Both the position numbers and the translations under genes were made by a program. From Obelidium mucronatum (Eukaryota; Chytridiomycota; Chytridiomycetes; Chytridiales; Chytriomycetaceae): a stretch of DNA of 64,000 nt. This document shows, piece by piece, positions 43,498 to 52,900 of the stretch. Position 1 is the stretch's first letter. The number at the start of each line of letters is the position of its first letter. The notes beneath the pieces are model-generated. The model was given only the letters and a program-made list of their open reading frames with translations, did not search any database and was not told the DNA's origin. Location of the stretch: contig JAIVFH010000029.1 in the NCBI GenBank assembly GCA_025765595.1, positions 124,001 to 188,000 on the forward strand. Direction: 5' to 3'.

Positions 43498-44082
43498 ATG
43501 CCTGCCCTCGCACAATCTGCAGTCAACCACCTGGCACGGCGTTATGTCTACTACGGTTACTACAACTATGGCCTCTGGGGCGGCCTCTCCTTCCTGTTCT
43601 TCCTGCTCATTGTTGTTGCTATCTGCTGTTACCGCAGCAAGCGCGAGCAGCAAGTCGTGGCAGTCCCCGTGCAGCAGGTGGTGTACACGCAGCAGGAAGT
43701 GCTGCCAATGTACACCGTGGCGCCCACGCCGGCGTACGCTACGTACGGGACCGAGCAGGTGCTCTACACACACGCACAGCCGCAGCAGCAGGTGATCTAC
43801 GCCCAGCAGCCGCTACAGCAACAACAGCAGCAGCAGCAGTTCCGCCAGGCGGTGGGCGGGCCGGATGCCGGAACGGACCGGCTGGGTACTTACTCGCCAC
43901 CTGCATTCGAGAACCCAAACTACTACCCCGTCGCACAATCGTCGCAGCAGGTTGATGCTCCAATTCAACTTCCGCAATCCCATGCGGCTACTCCTCCGGC
44001 GGCTGCGGCTGCTGCTGCTGCTTCACCTGCCAGTGGGCAGCCAGTCAAGCGTCCACCGACGCCTGAGTCATACTACAGATAA
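43498..44082 (+). CDS. Small single-pass membrane protein, LPxY/RLGxY family
   Basis: A single-exon frame of 194 residues. The N-terminus has no signal peptide and reads NHLARRYVYYGYYNYG; the TM helix is GLSFLFFLLIVVAICCY (about residues 29-45), followed by RSKRE. The tail has QQVVYTQQEVLPMY (LPMY at residues 69-72), YATYG, a nine-Gln run, TDRLGTY (residues 126-132), a poly-Ala run and a C-terminal ESYYR. The ordered elements match the protein at 17126-17617, and two of them (ExLPxY, RLGxY) match 44329-44748. Positive charges after the TM predict a cytoplasmic tail. LPxY is a WW-domain ligand, so recruitment of an Rsp5-type ligase is inferred. No known family recognised. Confidence 0.7.
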   Translation: MPALAQSAVNHLARRYVYYGYYNYGLWGGLSFLFFLLIVVAICCYRSKREQQVVAVPVQQVVYTQQEVLPMYTVAPTPAYATYGTEQVLYTHAQPQQQVIYAQQPLQQQQQQQQFRQAVGGPDAGTDRLGTYSPPAFENPNYYPVAQSSQQVDAPIQLPQSHAATPPAAAAAAAASPASGQPVKRPPTPESYYR

Positions 44083-44328
44083 AAAGCCGCTGAATCAGTC
44101 CTTCTATGTCGTGTATTATTCCATCTATTTTACCATTGCTCCTCCTCTTGATAGTACGGATCTATTAATTTGTTTTTGCAAAAATAAATGTGGTTTTAAA
44201 CCACATGAAAGAGTGTGTTTCGCATTATATGAAACGCGTAATTGTAAGATTTTTATTGTTATAGCGAACCGTGAACTTGGTTATGGTACTACACTGATTT
44301 TAAATTGACCCAAGTTTTGGCATCATTG

Positions 44329-44748
44329 CTAAAACGGGGAGTATGGTGGAATCGAATCATTTGATGGCCGTTGTGTTGCTCTGGATATCGGAGTAGAAGT
44401 GGCAGCCGAAGCAGTGGCAGTAGCAGCAGCGCCGTTGTTGTTTGGGCTGTGGCCACCGTAGACGCCCAGCCTTTCCGAAACAGGTTCTCCCGGATAAAAG
44501 GCTTTCGATGATGCAGGCAAAGGATCGATCGATCCGGCACTTGTTCCATATGAAGAATTCGGAAGTGGGTAAATGGGAAGTGTTTCTACGGCAGATGTAG
44601 AAAGAACGTGTTCCGTTTGCAATGGTGGATCTCGAATCATATTCGGATCTCTGCGCACCACAAAGCACCAGCAACACATGGGACATAAGAGGAGGAAAGC
44701 GACGGCGAGTTGAATCGCAACGAAGCTCTCACTGGTATACCAAGCCAT
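44329..44748 (-). CDS. Small single-pass membrane protein, LPxY/RLGxY family
   Basis: A single-exon frame of 139 residues on the opposite strand to the previous gene, converging with it. The N-terminus is very short (MAWYTSESF), then a Cys-rich TM helix (VAIQLAVAFLLLCPMCCWCFVV, about residues 10-31) followed by RRD. The tail contains AVETLPIYPLP (LPIY at 57-60), SSYGTS, SERLGVY (residues 91-97) and a C-terminal IPPYSPF. SERLGVY is identical to the heptapeptide in the protein at 17126-17617. CC pairs next to the TM could be palmitoylated. The function is unknown; like its relatives it could be a membrane adaptor. Confidence 0.68.
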   Translation of the reverse strand: MAWYTSESFVAIQLAVAFLLLCPMCCWCFVVRRDPNMIRDPPLQTEHVLSTSAVETLPIYPLPNSSYGTSAGSIDPLPASSKAFYPGEPVSERLGVYGGHSPNNNGAAATATASAATSTPISRATQRPSNDSIPPYSPF

Positions 44749-44986
44749 TGACTATGTATCCTATTTTTTTTATTTTATAAAATATTTCGTAATAATCAAG
44801 TGTTTTTCATCAACCTCTTTTTTTCATAAGCGACGAGAGTTTTCTTGTCATTTGCTACTCTTTTTTCCTTGATAAAAACAGCTTGACAACAAAGATAAAT
44901 ATTTGAAAGTCCCTAAACTCACGATTTTTTAATATTTTTTATCATGACCAAATGCCTGAACGATTAAAAAAAATCGACAAATGTTA

Positions 44987-45542
44987 ATGGCTCCACTTGT
45001 GCTTGGCGCAACCACTACCACTGTAACTTAGCCAAGCGCGGACTATATGAGGAGCACCGGCTCCTCTTTTGTCTCATTATAATTTTTGGCAGTGTGGGAA
45101 TCTGTCTGATATTGTGTTGTTGGAGCTTCTGCCACTGTAAAAAACGGCTCAAGATTTCTAAACCAACTGAAACACCTGCAAGTCAGGGGGGGGGGGACAC
45201 GGGCTTGGGAGGCCATGCGCCTCTGCAGGCAGGGATTTTTTCTCTGGGAGAGAAGTTGCTAATTTTGCTACTTACACCCCCCTTGTCCCCCCCCCCCTGC
45301 CTGCAAGTCATTCCCATCATATTATGTCTATTGATGAACAATTGGCTTCGCAAAGTGACGATGCTCGGAGGAACGCTCCTGCTGCCAGTGCAGAGTTGGG
45401 GGCTCCAGAACGTATGGATTTATGGTGGCAGTCCGCGACGAAAATAGCCAAGCATCATCTGACCGGTCATCTCAACTTGAATGGACGGACGCATAAAAAA
45501 AAAAAAGGAAAGGACGACTTACTTTCTTCTTTTTACGAATAG
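44987..45542 (+). pseudogene. Disrupted paralogue of the LPxY/RLGxY membrane protein family
   Basis: Reading from ATG 44987 gives MAPLVLGATTTTV, then after a one-base frame change near 45021-45031 NLAKRGLYEEHRL, a TM helix (LFCLIIIFGSVGICLILCC) and HCKKRLKISKPTETPAS. The LAKR-before-TM element parallels LARR in two relatives. A 116-bp insertion at 45184-45299 plus its 9-bp target duplication (125 bases, not a multiple of three) breaks the frame. Beyond it the original frame resumes as HSHHIMSIDEQLASQSDDA and runs to a stop at 45540-45542. The LPxY and RLGxY motifs are not evident, so it had probably diverged. The frame change could be sequencing error, but the insertion is not. Confidence 0.55.
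45184..45299. mobile_element. 116-bp MITE-like insertion with G-rich terminal inverted repeats
   Basis: The left end reads CAGGGGGGGGGGGACA and the right end is its inverse, TGTCCCCCCCCCCCTG: 16-bp perfect terminal inverted repeats with 11 G or C. The element is flanked by the 9-bp direct repeat CCTGCAAGT at 45175-45183 and 45300-45308, a target-site duplication. It has no coding capacity, so it is non-autonomous. Ends in CAGGG recall hAT elements (8-bp duplications), whereas 9 bp recalls Mutator-like elements; the superfamily is left open. It sits in the coding region of a decayed membrane-protein gene. Confidence 0.72.
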
Positions 45543-45592
45543 AGCCTCATGAATTGAATCAAATAAAAAAAATGTCATAAGCAAAAAGTATA

Positions 45593-47437
45593 TCAAAAGA
45601 TGAGTAACATCATCCATCCCGTGAACCCCAACGCAAGGCCCAAACACCCCCACTTGATAACCCTGCCCACAAAATCACTTTTAACATGTACCAAAACAGC
45701 AAACATGGAACCACCGAACGGAAAACACAACATTACGAAAACCAACACGAGATAATAACTGCCCACTCCCAAATTCGTTATGGAAATCAGGAAATCCAAT
45801 AGTAAAATCATTGGATAAAAGGTGGTTACGGCAACAATGGTTCCAAACACGAGTAGCGAGGTTGTTGGGGAGAGTTCAAGAGAGATTGGGTTTTCGGAAT
45901 TGGGATTCTTGTAGGCATTCAGCGCGGCGACCGCGACAAGACGAGCGATTGCACCAAAAGAGAACAGATACATTAAAGGAAAGTTGAGGGCAACAAAGAA
46001 ACCGGCAATCACGCATCCCAAGACAAGACCCACATATAATTGCATTGGCGTATCCTTGTTTTGATCAAAAGAAGCACGAAAGAAGGTGGTTGTGTGGTAT
46101 CCGCCGCCAATACATCCCAGAATAGTGACTGGGATTAAAAGCCAGATTCCAAGGGTGGCCTTGGCAGAGAATCCAGAAATAACCATCATGGTCAAGGCCA
46201 AGCCGATTGACCAGGCTAATGACATCAAGGCCGCGCTTGAAATGTACATAATATGTCTTCCTATGTGATAGTTGAATCTCGAATATTTGGATTGGTTCGT
46301 GGTGGTGGTCGTGGAACTAGTGGGTTGTTCTTGTTGGCCCTTGTCAATCTGAAATTCGTTTTGCTTGAAAAAGGTAAAGTAACCGTAGACGAGCAAAGCC
46401 AATAGACCGACAAGAATAGTTCCCAAAAGCGCCATTTGGAAAGGTAGTGTTGTAACGATGGGACTAAATCCAAACTGGTCAAAAAAGGCGATTCGCGATT
46501 CAATCTTAAGGTCATCGATCCAATCAGCGTCAAGTAGCGTTCTTGTAATCGAAAGAATGTTGTCACCCATGTACTGGACATCGTTGGCGGTTATATGATC
46601 CAACGAGTCTTGTTCTGAGTGGTAGAATCGGCGGTTCTCATAATAAGCAACATCCAGTCCAGGAATCCCTGCACCCGCATACACGGTGTAATCCGTGTCG
46701 CTGCCCAAAAAGGAAAGAACATCCCCACCAAAAGAATTCATGTGTGGGTGGGGAAGATTTGCATAGGCTTGTGCCAGCTTAGCCGTTGTTGCTCTGAGCA
46801 TGATTGGTTTTCCGCCAGCGCCTCCGCCTTCCAAGTTGACGAAGGCTTTTATGTTTGAGACGATTGGTTTCCACGCCTCGGGGGGGTTATTCACGAGTTT
46901 CCGCGAGCCCTGCAGCCCGATTTCTTCGCCGTTGTTGAAGAAGAGGAGCAGCGAGTTCCTCGAGGGAGTTTCTCTGCGACTCATGATCCTGGCGATCTGC
47001 AGCATGACGGCCGTGGCAGCGCCGTCGTCTGTTGCGCCTGGCGAGGCGGGCACGGAGTCAAAGTGGGCCGACAGCATGACGCAGGCGGCGGCCGTGCCCG
47101 GGAAGTGTGCCGCGAGCTGCGGGAAGCCGGCGCCGAACTCGAGGATCTGCGGGCGCGACGCGTTTGGCGCCGCGGCGGCGGCCGCCTCCGAGTCGAGCGC
47201 GGCCTTCAGGAAGCGGTACACGCGCGCGTTGTCCGGCGACCCCATCGGGTGCGGCGATTGCGCAATCTGCCGCAGCTGCTCGTACGCGTCGGCGCCGGAA
47301 AACCCGGGTTCCGCGCCGGCTGCGGGCGGCCGCCGCGACCCGCGAAGTCCGGCGACCGCGGCGCCCGCAAGCGCAAAGAAGGCGCCGAGAAAGAAAACGC
47401 GGAGGAGGTCCGCTGTTCGCTGCGCGCGGCTGTCCAT
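45593..47437 (-). CDS. M28 family multi-pass membrane metallopeptidase (ERMP1/Pff1-like)
   Basis: A single-exon frame; the ATG at 47435-47437 gives 614 residues (upstream in-frame codons extend it to 47530). An N-terminal TM (VFFLGAFFALAGAAVAGL) precedes a lumenal M28 zinc aminopeptidase domain: VMLSAHFDSVPASPGATDDG (His and bridging Asp), FFNNGEEIGLQGSR (catalytic Glu pair), DYTVYAGAGIPGLDVAYY and YHSEQDSLDHI (last His). About eight further TMs fill the C-terminal half. The layout is that of endoplasmic reticulum metallopeptidase 1 and vacuolar membrane protease Pff1. The domain is somewhat shorter than the ~900-residue relatives. The first 550 bases of coding sequence are extremely GC-rich and the rest is not. 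Confidence 0.9.
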   Translation of the reverse strand: MDSRAQRTADLLRVFFLGAFFALAGAAVAGLRGSRRPPAAGAEPGFSGADAYEQLRQIAQSPHPMGSPDNARVYRFLKAALDSEAAAAAAPNASRPQILEFGAGFPQLAAHFPGTAAACVMLSAHFDSVPASPGATDDGAATAVMLQIARIMSRRETPSRNSLLLFFNNGEEIGLQGSRKLVNNPPEAWKPIVSNIKAFVNLEGGGAGGKPIMLRATTAKLAQAYANLPHPHMNSFGGDVLSFLGSDTDYTVYAGAGIPGLDVAYYENRRFYHSEQDSLDHITANDVQYMGDNILSITRTLLDADWIDDLKIESRIAFFDQFGFSPIVTTLPFQMALLGTILVGLLALLVYGYFTFFKQNEFQIDKGQQEQPTSSTTTTTNQSKYSRFNYHIGRHIMYISSAALMSLAWSIGLALTMMVISGFSAKATLGIWLLIPVTILGCIGGGYHTTTFFRASFDQNKDTPMQLYVGLVLGCVIAGFFVALNFPLMYLFSFGAIARLVAVAALNAYKNPNSENPISLELSPTTSLLVFGTIVAVTTFYPMILLLDFLISITNLGVGSYYLVLVFVMLCFPFGGSMFAVLVHVKSDFVGRVIKWGCLGLALGFTGWMMLLIF

Positions 47438-47651
47438 GCGGGCAATCAATCTGCGAGAGAATTCAAATGAGCCAGAAAATTTGCATGTGGCTGATTTAAT
47501 CAAACAGGGTGCGTGTTGGCACCCACTCACCCTTCACATGGAACTGTGCAGTCAGTTGCATCGAATTATTAATCAAGAACAACACACGGAATATCTGAGT
47601 ACAAATGCTGGGACACGGCCAATTCCAAAAATAGATTTTTTGAAATTACAA

Positions 47652-49858
47652 ATGCTCGACAATATCACATCAGATGGAAGCAGCGAGGACAACACCCTTC
47701 CAGGAATCATCAAGTCGAGCATTCCGGCTCTTCCAGCAGTTCCAGTGATTGCTCCTACCCGAACGAGTCGGCGCGCCGTTTCCGCAAAACCAACTGTCAG
47801 ACTTCAGTCGACTCGTAAGAGTGTTCTCTGCGTCGTAAAAAGCTTAGATATAACCTCTTGAAGAATCTTTTTAGATCCTTCAAAATCGTCTCTGATTACG
47901 GATTCACGTGTAACTCTAAAGTCACTTGGCGCCTCATATGTTTCTAGTGTGCCATCAGAGGAATCACTACCCCCACTGCCAACAAGCATATCCAGAGCTG
48001 CGACACTCAAAAGTTCGGAATATTTCTGTTTGAATTACGTTTGTCTAAAATAGCTTGTCATTTCGCACACAGGTGTGGCTGAAAAAACATCGTTGCCCAA
48101 TCTTAGAAGCTCTGAAGTTCGTAGAGCAGCCACAAAGTCAAAGAGTGAGAATTTGTTTTTTTTTTCGCCATTTTGTTTACGCCGATGGCTTTGAACAGTT
48201 TTCTAATTATTTTGCACTTGAAATTGTAAGCATCATCACGTGGATCTCTTCTCACAACAAAGAAACACACGGCATCTCAAAATACAATCAAAACAATAAG
48301 TGAAACTGTTGCGCTACCGCTAGCACCGCCCGACTCTGATTCAATCCGCTTCGCATCCGTACAAAATCTTCAAAGTTGTTTGGATGGAACCACAGACACA
48401 ATTGTGACAAGTTTTGACAACCCAAATACTGTAAAATACCTTGCCGTATCATATAAATGGAAACCTGAAGAATCATATCAAATGACAGTTTGTGTGGACT
48501 ATGATGGCCGTACTTGGACATCAAAAAGTGCACCAAAACGCGTCCTTGTTGCAATCGTTGACCTTTGCAATCAGTTGAGCATTACAAAAGTGTGGATGGA
48601 TTCATTGGGTATAGATCAAAGTTGCGATGAAAATGGAACATCAACAGAAAGATCCAAACTGGACAAGATGCACTTTATCCCCAAAATGACCCAAGTATTC
48701 TCCAAAGCGGAAATCGTGGCCGGATATGCTGACTCCAATGAGTCCGACGCATGCACAGAATGGTACGATCGCGTTTGGATTCTCCAAGAAATGGTACTCG
48801 CCAAAACGCTCATGATATTCCGCGGAAAGTGGCAAACAGTCACTGAGGAAAAACGGTTCTGGGCGAAAAAAGTGGCCACAGAAACAATCCAAGAAGAACG
48901 AAAAAACGGGCGAAGTTCTCATCCTGGTTTGAGGATCCTGAGTGATTTGGGTGCAGCATGTTTGGGTACGTGTCAAGGAGAAACCAAACTCTCCTTGGCT
49001 CAAATCGCCCACCTGACATCCCATCGCCAATGCTTTATGCCACAAGATCGAGTCTATGGGGTATTGGGGCTGTTACCGTTTCGCTCAAATCTTGTGACAG
49101 ACTACCAAGAACCCTTGGAAGTCGTTTGGCGGAAAGTCATTCTAGAGGCTATCGAGCATTCAATGGATCTATCCGTATTTTTAACTCGAAGAAGTCAATA
49201 CCAAACAGACGCATCCATTTGTTTGGGTGCAATGGAAGTCCCTGAAATCGCACACGGCCTCTCGATTATGACTTGGGCCGCAAAACAAGTGATACACAAC
49301 GACACTCAATGGGGATTCAACAAATTCTTTCCCGCCACAACAGTATCAATTCATAAGCTCGAAAATGGCTTGAATTGCACCTCTTCCCTCACAAACTATG
49401 TGAAGGCAATGTTGTTTTTGTTGACTGCGATTCCGAAAATAGGGGATAAAATGAACCCGAATATAGCAGCAAAGTTAGACTGGATTTGTTCCACTTTCTT
49501 TATTTTAAATCGCGTTCAGGACGACAGGGAATGGGGTTGGGAGGTTGTCATACGGTGTGCTGAAGTCGGGGCATCCAGTGATCAAGCATCATCGTCATTG
49601 GAGAAGGATGGGAAGCAGCCACCAAACAGTAATTCGGTCACGCTGCTGGTTCCTTCTAAAGAGTTGGCGTTGACAGTGGGCCAGAATGTGGTGTTAATCC
49701 CAGTGGGGCATCAAGGGTCCACGCAACGGGGAATCATCTGCAAGAAAAGTGAAGAAACCGCGGGTAGTGGGGCACTTGTTCCTGTATGTGTGTTTTCTTG
49801 TGATCGAGCCCAGTTGAAGCGGTTTCCTGTTGTGAAGGGGGACTTGTTCTTTCATTGA
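47652..49858 (+). CDS. HET (heterokaryon incompatibility) domain protein
   Basis: The main exon (about 48270-49858) carries a HET domain: VKYLAVSYKWKP, VWMDSLGIDQSCDENG, MTQVFSKAEIVAGYA, YDRVWILQEMVLAKTL and later RQCFMPQDRVYGVLGLLPFR. Upstream small exons from ATG 47652 (47652-47814, 47875 to about 48027, 48073 to about 48147 and one more) encode a Ser-rich disordered N-terminus (SSLITDSRVTLKSLG, SLPNLRSSEVRRA); their ends are tentative. In ascomycetes HET domains trigger cell death after non-self recognition; in a flagellated fungus without hyphal fusion the role is unknown. The next gene starts only 43 bases after the stop on the same strand. Confidence 0.75.
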
Positions 49859-49901
49859 CGGCGGTAAATAATAAACTTGTCAAAATAATAAAACTTGGGA
49901 G

Positions 49902-52900
49902 ATGCACTTGGATATTGCCACAACGTCACCTGCCAAATGGCAGCCGCCGAACGCTGCCAGATCAACCGATAAACGAGCGCGTCTCTTTGGAGTTCCTTCA
50001 GCGCCAGTGTTTTACCCAACTCTACAGGAGTGGTCCGAGTCACCACTAAAGTACATTGAGAGCATCCGGGCAAAAGGCGAAGAGTGGGGTCTGGCAAAGA
50101 TTGTACCGCCGAAAGGATGGAACCCAGGCTTTCACATTGACCAGGAGGTTTCCTGCTTCTTTTTTTTTTCCGGCCGGAGTCTTCAGGAAAGCTCACATAT
50201 CGGTTTCCTTCAAATTAGACATTCCGCTTTGAAACACGCATACAGAAACTCAATAGCATAGATGGAGCTTCTCGGTCAACTGTAAACTATTTGGATCAGC
50301 TGGAACTCTTTCACGAACAAAGTGGGACTCATTTCGTGCGCGTTCCTGTCTTGGATCAAAAGAAGCCGCTGGATTTATGGATTTTGAAGAAGGAGGTTGA
50401 GAAAAGAGGAGGCTTTGATAGTGTTTGTGATCATTATTTTTTTTTTTTCCTTCACTTGTCAATACTCCAAAAAACTTTAGGTTTCAAACAGCAATAAATG
50501 GGGAGAAATCGCAGTAGCTCTTGGCGCGGAAAAGGGCTCTTCGTCTGCTCCTCATACAGTCCGAGTGTCGTACATGAAGTGGGTTCACCCATACGAAGAA
50601 TTTGTCCGCACGAACCTCAAACTGACTCTGGGAAATAATCCTGACTCAGTTGCTCCGAAAGTTATGGGAATGGGTCGAATGATGACGAGCGCGGGAAGAA
50701 TGATGAAAAGGATTGCCGAGCACAATGAAGATGGCGCTGGAGAAGCGCCTGTAGTTCCAGTCAGCTCAGTACGTAAAAAAAAAAAAAAATCAATCGGGAA
50801 AAAAAGTATCTATACTTAATTTCTGGGCTCACTCTTACTTAGAATTGCCAAATTTGTAATCTTGGGAAAGCGAATGGGAAACTCTTGAAATGCGATCAAT
50901 GCAAAATGAGATTCCACACACACTGTCTCCAACCCGTCGTGAATCATTTACCTGAATTCAATTGGTACTGCGCATTATGTCTTAAAACACACGGAGACGA
51001 TTTTGGATTCCAACAGGAAGGAACATTGCAAAGTCTAGGCGAATTCCAAAAGGTGGCTGATGAATTCAAGGAATCATATTTCCGAGAAAAGAGGCAACGG
51101 GAAGGTACAATGAGAGACGATGGGAAAGTTTATGTTACTGAGGAGGAAATGGAAAGGGAGTTTTGGAAGCTTGTCGAGGAAGATCGGTTCAAGGAAGATG
51201 GTGTGGAAGTTCAGTATGGCGCAGACCTGCATTCTTCGGAACATGGAAGGTACAAGAATATGATCTTTGTGGAGATGCTGTTTTTTTTTGATGTCATTGC
51301 TAATATAAAGACTCTCAGTGGATTTCCTTTGCCAGGACGAGACCCTTCAAACCCATATTCAAAATCCGGCTGGAACGTCAACAACATGCCCATTCTTTCA
51401 GAATCACTATTTTGCAACATTAGAAATGACATTTCGGGCATGATGGTGCCCTGGCTATATGTTGGAATGGCCTTTTCGGCGTTTTGCTGGCACACTGAAG
51501 ACCATTACACTTACTCTGTTAACTACAACCACTGGGGGGACACTAAAACTTGGTATGGAATACCAGCATCAGATGCAGTCAAATTCGAAGTATTGATGAA
51601 GAAGAAAGTACCGGAATTGTTTGAAACGAATCCTGATTTGTTGTTTCATTTGACAACTATTTTGTCGCCGCGGCATTTGCAGCAAAATATGGTGCGATGT
51701 TGTTCGATTGATCAGCGAGCTGGAGAATTCATTGTTACATTTCCACGATCTTATCATGCCGGATTCAATCAAGGGGTAAAGGCGTATATTTTTCGCGACT
51801 GAAAGAGTTTTGGTTGGTTCTAAATATGCTAATTTTTTTTGGCAGATGAATTTTGCAGAAGCTGTAAACTTCGCTCTTCCCAGCTGGCTGCCTTATGGCC
51901 TGAGTTGCGTGGACAGATATGTCAAATTTCATAAACAACCCGTCTTTTCTCATGAAGAGCTCGTGATTGCTACCGCTTTGAAAGACTCGTCAATCAAAAC
52001 ATGTCTGTGGTGAGAAATTTTTGTTGCTATTTTTTTCGTATTAATTCCCACATAGGCTGAAACCCGAAGTTGATATCCTATGCGATCGCGAAATATCGGC
52101 TCGATCACTAATCCGAACCAAGTATGCAGCACACTTGACGGAAATTACTGAAACCGATACACTCACGGCCCAAAGTCGGGACATATTCTGCGAAGTTTGC
52201 CGCGCCTATTGCTTCTGCACAAGCGTCAGTCTGGCCTGTTCGGTGCCCAAAATCTCAGAAGTAACTGGTGAAACCTCCTCACCTGCGCTGACAACTGCTG
52301 TTGCAGCAGCCAAAGTAGTGTGTTGGAGACATGTTGAGCAATTACAAAATCATTGTGAATGCGAAACGAAGGCTCTGATTATGCGGATTCGATATACAGA
52401 TGAAGAGCTCCGTGGGTTCCAAGCCCGAGTCGGTCAAGTGGCGAGTATTCCCACGGCCTGGCTAAAAAAATATACAGACTTGATGGTTAACTATCATCGG
52501 CCGCCATTGAAGGAATTGCAGCAGCTGGCTTTAAGTGGGGACACTATGGGATATGTTCTAGAGGAGTGGGTTTCTTTGAAAGGGTTTCTGGTTGAGGTCG
52601 AGAAGTGGGTGGAGGATGTCAGGGTTGCTATAGGGCGACCCAATTTAAAGATTCTCAGAGGGACTCCCGGCCACACGAAACCTTCATCAGTATCAGAAGT
52701 AAAAGAAACCACGCATGTGCAGCCTTATATTCCTCGCGAACGGACAATGGATGTGCTGCTTGCGTTGCTAAAGAGAGTGGAGGAGCTTCCAGTGGAATGC
52801 CCTGAAATCGAGATCTTACAGACCATGGTGAAAGATGCCGCGGATTTCCGTGATCGCATGAATGAGATGTTGTCGCAGGATGTGATGGAGCTGGAAATGG

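Noticed and set aside
46800..47861. 353-codon open frame on the plus strand
   Set aside because: It lies antisense to the GC-rich 5' half of the M28 peptidase gene, whose zinc-binding motifs are intact. High GC lowers stop frequency in all frames, and the antisense product shows no domain.
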